A stretch of 64,000 nucleotides of DNA, taken from positions 1 to 64,000 of the forward strand of contig SXPJ01000071.1 in the NCBI GenBank assembly GCA_005776395.1. Direction: 5' to 3'. Position 1 is the first letter of the stretch. The number at the start of each line of letters is the position of its first letter. The stretch is from Bdellovibrionales bacterium. Its GTDB lineage: Bacteria; Bdellovibrionota; FAC87; UBA2466. Of this stretch, positions 1-9,062 are shown piece by piece. The notes under the pieces were generated by a model that saw only the letters and a list, made by a program, of their open reading frames with translations, made no database searches and had not been told where the DNA came from. Made by a program: the position numbers and the translations under genes.

Positions 1-28
1 CTCTGCCTTACCACTTGGCTATGGCGCC
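1..28 (-). tRNA. tRNA-Cys, 5' part only (cut by window start)
   Basis: Read on the minus strand from 28 down to 1, the sequence begins with the acceptor strand GGCGCCA, then TA, a D-arm with stem GCC/GGC around AAGTGGTAA, and the first bases of an anticodon stem (GAG). This 5' half resembles bacterial tRNA-Cys genes. The anticodon lies outside the window, so the Cys identity is inferred from similarity and not read directly; Gln is the main alternative. Confidence 0.8.
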
Positions 29-223
29 ATGGAAACAAAAGTTGTAGCCCTTTTTGAGTTTAGACGCAACGCTTTGTATCACTCGGGCCAATTTAACAGA
101 ACGCTACGGCGCATCAACACGAGAAAATTAGGAGTTTTTGGGATTTAACGATAAAATAATCAGTGGGAAGTTCTCTTTTCAGAGGACCTCTTTCCTCATT
201 TCTTAATTAAAAAAGGAAAAATC

Positions 224-907
224 ATGTCGGCTAGTTTGGTTCGTCTCAATCGAGTTGGGCTCAGATACGCGACTGATCGCTATGCTCTACAGAGTGTCTC
301 TTTTGACCTTCAACGTGGAGAGTTCGCCTATATCACTGGAAATAATGGAGCTGGTAAAACCACCCTTCTAAAGATGCTCTTTGCGATGGAGAAGGCCTCA
401 GAAGGTAACATTATTGTAAATAATCGTGACCTTTCTTTGTTGCCCAAAGGGAAAATGTTTCAATACCGTCGTGAAGTGGGTTTTGTATTTCAGGATTTTA
501 AACTTCTTCCGGATCTCACAGTTTATGACAATGTGAGTTTGCCATTAGAGATTAGAAAAATGACCCCTTCTGAGGTTGATTATCGAGTCCGGGGTGTCCT
601 ATCGCTAGTCGGATTGGCCGACAGGGCTCGTGATTATCCTCTGACCTTATCCGGCGGTGAGCAACAGCGAGTAGCTATTGCTCGATCTATTATTGGTAAA
701 CCCTTTCTTCTTTTAGCTGATGAACCTACAGGAAACTTAGATTCTGAAACGGCAAGAGATATCATGCAGCTATTTTTAGAAATAAATGAAATGGGAACCA
801 CAGTTCTCATTGCAACTCATGATAAAGCTTTGATGGAAGAATATCCCTCAAGAGTTATTTCTCTCAATAAAGGAAGAGTTATTTCTGATCACCGAATGGA
901 CGTGTGA
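224..907 (+). CDS. ftsE: Cell division ATP-binding protein FtsE
   Basis: ABC ATPase of 227 residues that pairs with the membrane protein FtsX at the division site and drives activation of peptidoglycan hydrolysis in the periplasm. Visible motifs are Walker A GNNGAGKTT (near residues 39-47), the signature LSGGEQQR, Walker B LLLADEPTGNLDSE and the switch histidine in IATHD. The DEPTGNLD form and the short length are typical of FtsE and LolD-like ATPases; the ftsX gene three bases downstream decides for FtsE. An AGGA ribosome site lies about 8 bases before the ATG. It is the first gene of an ftsE-ftsX-envC operon. Confidence 0.95.
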   Translation: MSASLVRLNRVGLRYATDRYALQSVSFDLQRGEFAYITGNNGAGKTTLLKMLFAMEKASEGNIIVNNRDLSLLPKGKMFQYRREVGFVFQDFKLLPDLTVYDNVSLPLEIRKMTPSEVDYRVRGVLSLVGLADRARDYPLTLSGGEQQRVAIARSIIGKPFLLLADEPTGNLDSETARDIMQLFLEINEMGTTVLIATHDKALMEEYPSRVISLNKGRVISDHRMDV

Positions 908-910
908 CCG

Positions 911-1801
911 ATGAGCAAATACAAAGGCTTTCGTTACAGCTTCTCTGATTTTAAGAGGCAACCCTGGTTACACTTCGTAAGTATTATGACGATTTCTGTA
1001 GCCCTGGTGATTATTGGCTGCTTTTTCTTGTGTTATCGAAACTTCGAGAAGCTTGCTGAAAAGACCAGCCCCCAAATCTCTGGAACTGCTTATCTGAAAG
1101 AGGAGTTAACTCAGATACAAATTCAGGCTCTTCGCGATAGAATTTTAGGACTTGAGAATGTTCAAAAGGTGTCCTTTAAGTCGAAAAGTAATGTAGTAGA
1201 AGAACTTCAGGCCTTTCTTGGTTCGTCTGGAGGATCCTATCTGCCCGGAAGTGAACTTTTTCCTGATGTGTTGGAATTGGAAGTTAAAAAGGATATTTCG
1301 CCTGAAAAAATTCAAATTATAAAAGGGATTGTTTCTCGATTTCCAGAGGTGGCAGAAGTTGATTTCTCTGATGACTGGTTGGCGCAGTATAAAAAAATTA
1401 GCCAAATCGTCAAAATTATCGGGCTCATTATAATGGGATTCATGATTGTGGGATGTAGTTTCCTCATTGCAAACTTTATGGGAATGAGACACCAATCCAG
1501 AAGAAATGAAATTGAAATAGTGAACCTTATTGGCGCGGATCGAAATTTTATTATTACTCCATATATTTGGGAGGGGGTTATTGAAGGGATTGCCGGATCT
1601 TCAATCGCTATTACGGTATTATTTTCTGTGAAAATATTTTTCTCAAGCTTGATATCTGCCCACTGGTCGACATTTCTTGGAATGCCTCATTGGAGTTTTT
1701 TGTCTTTTGCTCAAATCCTAGTTATCTACGCTATTGGAATTACCATGGCTCTTCTCGGAGGGGTTACGGTGTTCCTTCGTTTTCAAGAAGATACCTTGTA
1801 A
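911..1801 (+). CDS. ftsX: Cell division permease-like protein FtsX
   Basis: Membrane protein of 296 residues that partners FtsE. There is one N-terminal membrane segment (about residues 23-42), then a periplasmic domain of about 120 residues (region with YLKEELTQIQIQAL and VLELEVKKDIS), then three C-terminal membrane segments. This is the FtsX topology. The periplasmic loop is where FtsX binds and activates its hydrolase or hydrolase activator. It starts three bases after ftsE, and its TAA stop overlaps the ATG of the next gene by one base (TAATG), so the three products are probably made in step. Confidence 0.93.
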   Translation: MSKYKGFRYSFSDFKRQPWLHFVSIMTISVALVIIGCFFLCYRNFEKLAEKTSPQISGTAYLKEELTQIQIQALRDRILGLENVQKVSFKSKSNVVEELQAFLGSSGGSYLPGSELFPDVLELEVKKDISPEKIQIIKGIVSRFPEVAEVDFSDDWLAQYKKISQIVKIIGLIIMGFMIVGCSFLIANFMGMRHQSRRNEIEIVNLIGADRNFIITPYIWEGVIEGIAGSSIAITVLFSVKIFFSSLISAHWSTFLGMPHWSFLSFAQILVIYAIGITMALLGGVTVFLRFQEDTL

Positions 1802-2970
1802 TGAACAAGAGACTTTATATTTGGATTGTGAATAGTTTCTTTATTGGATCCTCTTCTTTGTGTCTAGCTGTCCCTCCTGTTTTCTCTGAGCCCCAAACTC
1901 CTGAAAGAGCCAAACAGCTTAAAGAGTTCATTCAAAAGGAAAAACCTCATTTTGAAATCAGAGAATCTCGAAGAAAAGATATTCTGGGTGATCTTGATAG
2001 ACTTAATGAAGAGCAAAATAAAGTTCGCGAAAGGGTTAGCTCCCTTGCTTTGAGTCAAACTGAAATGTCAATGGCCCTTGAAAACCTGTCCCTTGAGTAT
2101 AATCGTCAAAAAGAGCTAGAGCAGTTGCATCGAAGACGGATGTATCTTCTTCTAAAGATTGCCTATCGAATTAAAAAAGAAGGAATGTTGAGGTTTGTTT
2201 TTACGGGGCAGGATTTAAGCCAGCTAACTGCAAGAGTGCGAGTTCTCTATCGAACTCTGAGATCCCATACTACAGCTACAAAGCAGTTAAAAGAACGGGC
2301 TAATCGACTTGAGGAGAGTGAGAAAAAAATGAGTGAGGCCAAGAGAGAACAGCAGATCTCATTAGAGGAACTTAAAGGACAAGAGACTCTTCTTAATCAA
2401 ATTTTGTCTCAGAAAAAACAGATTTTGGCTCAAATCAATAAAAAGCAGAACTCCTATCAAGTTGCTCTTAAGGAATACAAACGGCTATCTGCCAAACTGA
2501 ATTCAATTTTTAATCAATTTAAGATACCTGAAGATGATACTGTTCCAATGGAATCTAAAAAGAGTTCGTTTGTTATTCCCGTAGTTGGAAGAATCACTCA
2601 AGGATTTGGTAAGTCAGTTAATCAAAAGTTTGGAACTGTAATTTATCATAAGGGCTTGGAGATTGAAGCCGAACATAATTCTCCTGTAAGTGCCGTTGCT
2701 ACTGGAATTGTGGAGTACTCGGGTTGGGTTCGGGGCTTAGGTAATGTGGCTATTCTCCATCATGGTTCAGGTCTTTATACGTTGAATGCACACCTATTTA
2801 AGATCTCTAAAAGTGTTGGTTCCCGAGTTGAACAAGGTGAGATCATTGGTACCGTGGGTGACACTGGAACTAATGAGAAGCCCAGTCTCTATTTTGAAGT
2901 CAGAGAAAAAGGTAAGGCTGTTAATCCCATTGCCTACTTCGCTCCTGAGACCTTTACCTACCTAAATTAA
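1801..2970 (+). CDS. envC: EnvC-like murein hydrolase activator, degenerate LytM (M23) domain
   Basis: A 389-residue exported coiled-coil protein. I place the start at the ATG that overlaps the ftsX stop, because the following residues form a signal peptide (about 1-29, ending near VFSEP); an upstream in-frame extension would lie inside ftsX. Residues about 35-240 are a long charged coiled coil, and about 258-380 a LytM/M23 domain. The zinc-site residues are not intact: HKGLE replaces the usual HxxxD, and SLYFE (362-366) replaces HLHFE. That loss is the hallmark of EnvC-type activators, which switch on amidases and do not cut peptidoglycan themselves. Being coupled to ftsEX matches the known FtsEX-EnvC relay. 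No terminator separates it from the convergent neighbour, which begins on the next base. Confidence 0.88.
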   Translation: MNKRLYIWIVNSFFIGSSSLCLAVPPVFSEPQTPERAKQLKEFIQKEKPHFEIRESRRKDILGDLDRLNEEQNKVRERVSSLALSQTEMSMALENLSLEYNRQKELEQLHRRRMYLLLKIAYRIKKEGMLRFVFTGQDLSQLTARVRVLYRTLRSHTTATKQLKERANRLEESEKKMSEAKREQQISLEELKGQETLLNQILSQKKQILAQINKKQNSYQVALKEYKRLSAKLNSIFNQFKIPEDDTVPMESKKSSFVIPVVGRITQGFGKSVNQKFGTVIYHKGLEIEAEHNSPVSAVATGIVEYSGWVRGLGNVAILHHGSGLYTLNAHLFKISKSVGSRVEQGEIIGTVGDTGTNEKPSLYFEVREKGKAVNPIAYFAPETFTYLN

Positions 2971-4170
2971 TTAACGCGGGCGCAGCCCGTGGTTGTTCAG
3001 TTCATGTGGTTTGGGTATCTCCACTTTTTGCGATTTCACGCTCGGTACGCAGCCAACTACCCAACCCTCTTGTGTGGTTTTACGCTGAACGAGATACCTT
3101 CCCCCAGGTCCGTAGATTCCGACGGTAGGAGCCATGGAAACCATATTGGAAAACGCTACATACACGTTGCGGTCCTTACGCTGTTTGTAATCGATGCCGG
3201 AAAGAAATCCCTCCGGCATTTTCATCGGATAGCGGCTCAAGCTGGATTCGCGGTTGGGGTGGTTGAGATACTTCGCGGTGTTCTGAAAGAACTCCTTCGG
3301 AGTCCACTTGTATGTGAATCCCTCCTCCGAGTCCTCTTTCTCGAGCCAGTGGGCGCTCACGGCTAGAAGATCGACGTTAGCCCCACGGTATTTCTCTATC
3401 AGATGGGCAGGCGCCCTCAATGAAATCTCCTTAATTTTTTCCACCAGTGCGAGAATTTTTTCTCTTTCCTTTGGCGTGGGATTCTTTTCATAGGCCTCGA
3501 TGGCGAGATTCATTTCTTTGAGCGACTTGTTTTCTTCGTCGTTGATGTCGGCGGTATCGTAAATATCGGCGCATATGGCGATACCCACCGTGCCCAAACT
3601 TACGGAGCTCGCATCGAACGTAGTCGCACTATTGCCAGCGGTGATGTATTTGCTCTCGTTCGCGAATTTCGTATTCACCAGATTGACCTTGCGATGTTTC
3701 GCTTTCACGCGGCCGTCGGGCCCAATAACCAGCGCAGAGTTGTAAAGCTTTCCCTCGTCATCTCCCGTGCCCTTCTCTAGAAATCCAAATTGGATGAATG
3801 CTTTGCGATCCTTGGCCACTTTGGCAAATTGCTCGAAGGGATCCGTTACTGGAATTTGGTGCAAAGGTGGTGCGCGATACGCGTAGGGCGATGCCTCTTT
3901 CACATCGTTGAAGTCGTCCTTATCAACGGGATTGGGTGTTAGAATGAGTTCGGGAAGGACATAAAGCATGGCGTCCGGTGCATCTTTGAGAGATTTCACC
4001 GCGTTATCGGCAAGAGTCTTCATTTTCTCGGCGGGCTGGGTTCCGGTGTAGCTCAAATTACCGCTGTATACTGAGACGGGGACCGTGTCCAGCTCACATC
4101 CTTTGGGTTCGGCTAGACCGAGGCAGAGGAAGAAAGTCATTCCGAAAACTAGGACAGTGAAGCTTTTCAT
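2971..4170 (-). CDS. Secreted nitrilase-superfamily amidohydrolase (biotinidase/vanin-like)
   Basis: 399 residues with a signal peptide (about 1-20, ending CLGLAEP). The nitrilase triad can be placed: Glu74 in LPELIL, Lys161 in KHRK, Cys200 in GIAICADIYDT. Members hydrolyse carbon-nitrogen bonds; export and the layout suggest the biotinidase/vanin (pantetheine or biotin amide) branch, but the substrate cannot be read from sequence. A CGGAGG ribosome site lies 12 bases before the ATG. Base composition stands out: three 60-base rows counted by hand give 48, 53 and 55 percent GC, against 30 percent in a row of envC and 32 percent in a row of the following lipase. That suggests recent acquisition. 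Confidence 0.82.
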   Translation of the reverse strand: MKSFTVLVFGMTFFLCLGLAEPKGCELDTVPVSVYSGNLSYTGTQPAEKMKTLADNAVKSLKDAPDAMLYVLPELILTPNPVDKDDFNDVKEASPYAYRAPPLHQIPVTDPFEQFAKVAKDRKAFIQFGFLEKGTGDDEGKLYNSALVIGPDGRVKAKHRKVNLVNTKFANESKYITAGNSATTFDASSVSLGTVGIAICADIYDTADINDEENKSLKEMNLAIEAYEKNPTPKEREKILALVEKIKEISLRAPAHLIEKYRGANVDLLAVSAHWLEKEDSEEGFTYKWTPKEFFQNTAKYLNHPNRESSLSRYPMKMPEGFLSGIDYKQRKDRNVYVAFSNMVSMAPTVGIYGPGGRYLVQRKTTQEGWVVGCVPSVKSQKVEIPKPHELNNHGLRPR

Positions 4171-4220
4171 AGCGCAGAATTACCTCCGACTATTGTTGTT
4201 AGCAAGAGCTTCTATAGTAG

Positions 4221-4226
4221 TATAAT
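4221..4226 (+). promoter_or_regulatory. Candidate -10 box (TATAAT) upstream of the lipase
   Basis: A perfect TATAAT lies 42 bases before the lipase ATG. The best -35 match, TTGTTA at 4196-4201, is 19 bases away, longer than ideal, so the promoter is only a candidate. Confidence 0.4.
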
Positions 4227-4268
4227 TCAAATACAAAAAATGGGATAAAATGGAACAGGGTGATAAGC

Positions 4269-5708
4269 ATGAGACAAATATATTTTTATAGTGTTTTGTG
4301 GAGTTTGTGGATTGTTACAGTGGGTGGGGCTGCAGAGCCTAATAAGGATCATCAACCTAACCAAGTACAAAATAGACCTATTGAAGAACCACGTACCCAG
4401 TTGTGTTGGCATCGAGATCTTGCGAGGCTTCATGATAATCTTATTAAGCCTGGGGGTGAAAACGATATAAAAAATGACACTCTGAAACATGAAAAAAAAG
4501 AGTATGCGTTTAAAGAAAGTTATCAACCCGCCAATTCTCCAAGCAGGCTTGTCGTTTATAAATCAAAGGATTGCGACCTAGTTTTTGCGTTTAAGGGAAC
4601 TGATATTTCAAAGGTAGAGGACATAATACACGATGTAAATTTTTTACCCAAAAAAGGGGGAGTTTATCATGATGGATTTAAGCAGGCTGCAGAAATTTAT
4701 GCTGAATATGTTTTGAATGAAATTAAAAAACTTCCCATAGAATGTGTAGCTCCTAAAATAACTTTTACAGGGCATAGTTTGGGGGGTGCAATAGCCTATC
4801 TTATGGCCAATGCTAATCTCAATCAAGAATTGAGAAAAAAACTTGAGTCATTTAGACCTAGACCGGAACTGGTTTTATTTGGTACGCCAAGAGTAGCTAT
4901 ACAAAACAGCGGTAAAACTGGGCTAATAAACAATATAATAAATCCAAACGGCATTCAAACTCCGCCAATAGATAATAGTAAGGCTATTCATTATTATATT
5001 GAGAATGATCCTGTTCCTGTTATGGCACTAAATCCTCCATTTCAAGATTTAACAGATATCAATTTTGGACTTGAAACAATTCCCGTCGATGAAAAAGTTT
5101 TCCAGGCTGGAACTCAAGTGGCACAAAATCATCTCCCTTTTAATTATCTAAAAAGAATGGAGGAAGCATGTAATAAAAATATTGGACTAAGTAAAACTAC
5201 AGAATTTAACTACAGTCCATTGAAAGCTGCAAATGATACTTTAAGTAGGTATTCAAGAGCGGGTCTAGATAAGGTTATTGAAAATGTTCAAGCGGCTGCT
5301 GATAAAATAAAAGAGGGGGCTGAAATTGCTCAAGAGGCAGCCAAAGGAGCAGCTAAAGTCGTAGTTGCTAAAGCAAAAGAGGGGGCTGAAACTACTCAAC
5401 AGGGAATCAAAGGAGTACTTGTTGGAACCGATCACGCAGGAAATCCTAATGCTTGGGGTTTAAAAGATGGTGAAAGTTTTGCTGTAATAGAGGCCTGTAA
5501 TGTTTCCTCTTTTTTCTATTCAAAAACTCGTAATGGGAGAGATCGTTATTGTGACGGAACACAGGGGTATAACCAGAAAGCAATAGACTATTGTGAAAAC
5601 AAGTGTGGAACTGAACAGAAAAATTGTTCTTTGGGTTGTCGTCATCACTTTAGTATGTTCTGCATAGGTAATAGAGCCTGTCCTGGGGACAAGCTTTCAG
5701 GAGAATAG
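4269..5708 (+). CDS. Secreted class-3 (fungal-type) lipase with Ala-rich repeat and Cys-rich tail
   Basis: 479 residues from the ATG at 4269, chosen over a GTG at 4260 because AGGG lies 8 bases before it. A signal peptide ends near VGGAAEP. The lipase_3 fold shows as AFKGTDIS, the turn HDGF, the nucleophile elbow GHSLGGA (Ser170), an Asp in YYIENDPVPV and a His in AQNHLPFNYL. After the catalytic part comes a helix rich in Ala, Lys and Glu with two 22-residue units sharing KEGAE, then a short globular region and a Cys-dense end (for example CENKC and CSLGC). It is AT-rich and looks like an accessory exported enzyme that would act on lipids outside the cell. The substrate is unknown. Confidence 0.85.
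   Translation: MRQIYFYSVLWSLWIVTVGGAAEPNKDHQPNQVQNRPIEEPRTQLCWHRDLARLHDNLIKPGGENDIKNDTLKHEKKEYAFKESYQPANSPSRLVVYKSKDCDLVFAFKGTDISKVEDIIHDVNFLPKKGGVYHDGFKQAAEIYAEYVLNEIKKLPIECVAPKITFTGHSLGGAIAYLMANANLNQELRKKLESFRPRPELVLFGTPRVAIQNSGKTGLINNIINPNGIQTPPIDNSKAIHYYIENDPVPVMALNPPFQDLTDINFGLETIPVDEKVFQAGTQVAQNHLPFNYLKRMEEACNKNIGLSKTTEFNYSPLKAANDTLSRYSRAGLDKVIENVQAAADKIKEGAEIAQEAAKGAAKVVVAKAKEGAETTQQGIKGVLVGTDHAGNPNAWGLKDGESFAVIEACNVSSFFYSKTRNGRDRYCDGTQGYNQKAIDYCENKCGTEQKNCSLGCRHHFSMFCIGNRACPGDKLSGE
5309..5391 (+). repeat. Two copies of a 17-bp direct repeat inside the lipase gene
   Basis: AAAAGAGGGGGCTGAAA occurs at 5309-5325 and 5375-5391, exactly 66 bases (22 codons) apart. The spacing matches the 22-residue helical period of the encoded Ala/Lys/Glu segment, so this looks like an internal duplication that built the repeat. 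Confidence 0.8.
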
Positions 5709-5753
5709 TGACGATAGAGTTTAGTTAGTTACGTTGCTAAATGAAAGATGTGA

Positions 5754-8426
5754 TTAGATTAAGATCTTTGAAACATTAAATGTTTCCTTAGAAACCTCTT
5801 CAAGAATCTCTAATGCACCGGCTACAATGCCTTCGGCATCTAAATGATGCAGATGAAAAATGTCGGTGGTAGTTCCTGATTTTGAAGTTTTTCTAACGGC
5901 TAAACATTTTTGTTTCGTTCCTACGATTGAGCCGATGTTATCCAAAAGCCCAGGTTCTCCATCGTGAACAGATAGCACTGGAACTCTTCCCCCTTGAAGA
6001 GAGAGCCAAGCACTTTGAGTGGAAACCTCTGAACTGGATGCTAAATAAAGATCTCCTGAAATTCCGAGTCCATTTTTTAGGTGGTCATAGTTTGCAGCAT
6101 CAGCGAAGTTGCTAAGTAATAGGTCGGAGCTCGTGACGACAAACACATTGGCGTAGATTCCTTTTTCATAGAGCTGGTCAGAGGCTTTTATGGCCTCTGC
6201 TACAAGTGCCCCCATGGCGAAAATATGTACTACATTGTCACCTGGAGTATAGTCATCGTAGCCACGGTAGTCGATTAAGGCATAAGCCCCTTTTAGAGTG
6301 TCTTGTCTAATGACCTCTAAGATTTCAACGTCCGACTGTTCGATAAAACGCTTTTGGCGTTTTAGGCGATCTAAGAAATCTTTTTGAACCAAGCCTTTAG
6401 TCACGCAGCGGATCAAAAGAGATTCTCTGTTGGAATTGTCTTTAGTGAAGTGCCGTCTTAGGCCATCAGCTAAAATCCATTCAAGCTCTTTGGCAAAAGC
6501 AGGTTCCCAGGTCACACAATTAGGGATTTGAAAATCTGATTTCCAAGAGTGTTGTGCCCCTTCGGGGGCTAAGGTGATCCCGCTGGGGGTTCCAATAGTT
6601 GCGAATGAAGAGTGCCAATACAAGTTGTAGTAGAACTGATCATGCGCACGTTTGATAAAGAAATCATAAATAGTCATCGCAGGGAAAAAGGGAATCCCTG
6701 TGAAGCAATAAAACTTTCCGATAGATCCGGCGGCTGACATGCAATTGCCTTCTGCGATTTCGAATCGAATATGGCCCGTTCTCACGTCAGTATGAGGCAT
6801 GATATCTGGGGCCTTTTCATCCTTCGCACCATATTCTGCCTCGAAATCTCTTTGGCCTACATCGCCATAGAGTTTTCCATTCATATTAGGACTGGTGTTT
6901 GTAGAGCTTCCTACATCGGGGGCCATAGTAAGAAAAAATCTAGCGACCTGTCCCCAGCCTTTGCCTAGATTGTCATTTTTGCTTCCTCTATCCCCTCGGG
7001 CAAGTCTGTCCAGTTTTGCAGCAATCTGACCCCACATCCACTGTGTATGGGCTACAGGATTAAACTTTAATGCTGAGATATCAAAGTCAACGGGCCATTC
7101 AATCGTTTGAGCCTCTTCTAACCACCTCTCTTTTCGCTCTGCTACTTCACCCAGTATTTGATCGATTCCTGATAGGAGTTTTTGTCTTCGATCTGAAAGA
7201 TAGATCTCCTCAGTGGAACTCTCAGGAAAATCTTCAAATGGCTCTTCGAAAGAGGTGCCGAATGTGGATGCAAGATCTCTAAGTTCTTGCTCCTCTGGCA
7301 TGGCTGAGTGATTTCCTGAGTGAGCTTGGAAGGAAAGCCCTTTTCCTTTAATCGTGTAAGCTACGATTAGAGTGGGGCGTGTTCGATCTTTTTTTGCTGC
7401 TTTAAAAGCTTCTACAAGTGATTCGAGATCATGCCCTGCTAAGTTATTAAAGGCTTCCTGAACCTCTTTATCAGAATAGGATTTGAGCCAACTTTTAAGT
7501 TTGCTAGATTTTTCACTTAAAACTTTTCGAGTGAGTTCCGGGCGATTGGCCGCAAGTACTGCCTGGAATTCGAAATCGGTAAACTCCTCATCGAGAACGC
7601 GTCTAAACTCTTCGCCCCCTGGCTTTTTAAAGAGTTTCTCTCGTAATTTTCCGTGCTTTAACTTAATTCCTTCCCAACCATTGGCTTTGGCTAAATGAAC
7701 GATTCGATCGGCATCACTTCCACCAAGGGCCTTTTCATTTAGAACACGTGTGCCGTCGAGATTTTGTCGATTGTAATCAACAATCCAAATTAAATTTCCG
7801 AGCTGTCTTTCACCTGCATCTGGCATAGCTTCGTGAAGAGATCCTTCTCGAAACTCTGAGTCTCCCATTAGACACCAGAAAGTAGGATCTTCATTTAGTT
7901 CAAATTTATGATCTTTAGCAAAGTGATATCCCAAAGAGGTATAGAGGGCGTTTACTGGAGGGATCCCTACAGATCCGGAAGGAAAATATCTGAAATTATC
8001 TGGATCCGATTCAGCATGATAAGACTGAAAAACGGGTTCTCCCTCATGAGAATAGTGCCGCAAATGGTGCATGGCTAGTTTTCGTTGGTCTTTGGAAAAG
8101 AGTTCGTTATTTTCGTTTCTAAAATTATGAAGCAAGCAATTAAAAGCGTGGTCCATTGGGGAGATATGGGGCTTAAAAGCAAAATAATCCTCGGGTTCTC
8201 TCATCACTAAGTGAATGGCCGCTAAAATATGTTGTGATGAAGCGCAAGCACTCGGATGGCCTCCGACTTTGGGTTCCCCTTTTTCTATATTAGGTCGGTT
8301 ATTTGCGATGTCGATCATTCTTAGCGCCATGAAATAGGCCCGATCGCAAATTTTATTTAGAACTGAATAGTCTAGAGATCTCGGAGTGGATTTTTCAGGT
8401 GTGATTTTTTTCTTGTCTTTTTTCAT
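5754..8426 (-). CDS. aceE: Pyruvate dehydrogenase E1 component, homodimeric type
   Basis: 890 residues, close to the 887 of E. coli AceE. It carries out thiamine-diphosphate-dependent decarboxylation of pyruvate and acetyl transfer to the lipoyl domain of E2. The thiamine site is seen as GDSEFREGS followed by VDYNRQNLDG. The transketolase-like central region (GTPSGITLAPEGAQHSWKS) and C-terminal domain are in the expected order. The length and single-chain layout exclude the two-subunit E1 alpha/beta type. No E2 or E3 gene is in the window. It is the last of four minus-strand genes (UPRTase-like, small membrane protein, def, aceE); 88 bases separate it from def, so it may have its own promoter. 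Confidence 0.93.
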   Translation of the reverse strand: MKKDKKKITPEKSTPRSLDYSVLNKICDRAYFMALRMIDIANNRPNIEKGEPKVGGHPSACASSQHILAAIHLVMREPEDYFAFKPHISPMDHAFNCLLHNFRNENNELFSKDQRKLAMHHLRHYSHEGEPVFQSYHAESDPDNFRYFPSGSVGIPPVNALYTSLGYHFAKDHKFELNEDPTFWCLMGDSEFREGSLHEAMPDAGERQLGNLIWIVDYNRQNLDGTRVLNEKALGGSDADRIVHLAKANGWEGIKLKHGKLREKLFKKPGGEEFRRVLDEEFTDFEFQAVLAANRPELTRKVLSEKSSKLKSWLKSYSDKEVQEAFNNLAGHDLESLVEAFKAAKKDRTRPTLIVAYTIKGKGLSFQAHSGNHSAMPEEQELRDLASTFGTSFEEPFEDFPESSTEEIYLSDRRQKLLSGIDQILGEVAERKERWLEEAQTIEWPVDFDISALKFNPVAHTQWMWGQIAAKLDRLARGDRGSKNDNLGKGWGQVARFFLTMAPDVGSSTNTSPNMNGKLYGDVGQRDFEAEYGAKDEKAPDIMPHTDVRTGHIRFEIAEGNCMSAAGSIGKFYCFTGIPFFPAMTIYDFFIKRAHDQFYYNLYWHSSFATIGTPSGITLAPEGAQHSWKSDFQIPNCVTWEPAFAKELEWILADGLRRHFTKDNSNRESLLIRCVTKGLVQKDFLDRLKRQKRFIEQSDVEILEVIRQDTLKGAYALIDYRGYDDYTPGDNVVHIFAMGALVAEAIKASDQLYEKGIYANVFVVTSSDLLLSNFADAANYDHLKNGLGISGDLYLASSSEVSTQSAWLSLQGGRVPVLSVHDGEPGLLDNIGSIVGTKQKCLAVRKTSKSGTTTDIFHLHHLDAEGIVAGALEILEEVSKETFNVSKILI

Positions 8427-8514
8427 GGCGTACCTATGTAGCTTAATCGGATAACTTTCTTAATTTGCAGTACTTTAGCTGCATTTTTATGGCTTAAAAA
8501 GTGAAACTTTTACT

Positions 8515-9051
8515 CTAGTGATCTACGGGTTCCTCTTTTATTAAAAACTGGCTGCATTCTCGGGAGAAGCCAAATTGAGATAGATCAGTAATTCTATCAA
8601 TATAGAGCTTTCCAATCAGGTGATCGCATTCATGCTGAATGACAGTAGCTGCGAAGCCCTCGGCCTCAAAATCTATTTTTTGCCCTTTGGCATCCAGGCC
8701 TGTAACCGAAATTTTATTGGGTCGATTAACTTTACCTCTAAGGCCTGGAAGACTTAAACAGCCTTCCCAACAGGAGGCGGTTTCCTCGGTGAGCGGTTTA
8801 ATCTCAGGGTTAATTAATACTCTAAGATAAGGTTTAGCTTCAGGTTCAAAGTCCCAAACCATAACGACAATTTGAAGGCTTTCATGAATTTGAGGAGCGG
8901 CTAACCCTCTTCCATCATATTCAAACATTGTTTCAATCATGTCCTGAATCAATGTTTGAATCTCGGGCTTTGAGATATCTTTTTCCGGAACCTGTTTTGC
9001 GACCTGCCGCAAAACCGGATGCCCCATGACAGCTACTTTTCTGATGGCCAT
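8515..9051 (-). CDS. def: Peptide deformylase
   Basis: 178 residues. It removes the formyl group from nascent proteins. All three family motifs are present: GRGLAAPQ (48-55), EGCLS with metal ligand Cys98, and QHECDH with His140, Glu141 and His144. Such an intact metal site predicts an active enzyme. It starts 11 bases after the stop of the small membrane protein gene, so it is probably in the same transcript. Confidence 0.96.
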   Translation of the reverse strand: MAIRKVAVMGHPVLRQVAKQVPEKDISKPEIQTLIQDMIETMFEYDGRGLAAPQIHESLQIVVMVWDFEPEAKPYLRVLINPEIKPLTEETASCWEGCLSLPGLRGKVNRPNKISVTGLDAKGQKIDFEAEGFAATVIQHECDHLIGKLYIDRITDLSQFGFSRECSQFLIKEEPVDH

Positions 9052-9062
9052 ATCAAGCGCTC

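Noticed and set aside
1690-1800. N-terminal extension of the envC gene upstream of 1801
   Set aside because: It would lie inside ftsX in another frame and would bury the signal peptide. The ATG at 1801 fits the usual start-stop overlap.
2600-2950. Active M23 zinc peptidase for the envC product
   Set aside because: The HxxxD and HxH zinc ligands are replaced (HKGLE and SLYFE), so activator function is favoured.
2989-3493. Plus-strand open frames opposite the nitrilase gene
   Set aside because: They are antisense to a gene with intact catalytic motifs and show no protein family features; the higher GC of this gene lengthens chance open frames.
8478-8500. Terminator-like hairpin TGCAG/CTGCA followed by TTTTT between def and aceE
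   Set aside because: The stem has only five pairs, and the T-run is on the plus strand although both flanking genes are on the minus strand.
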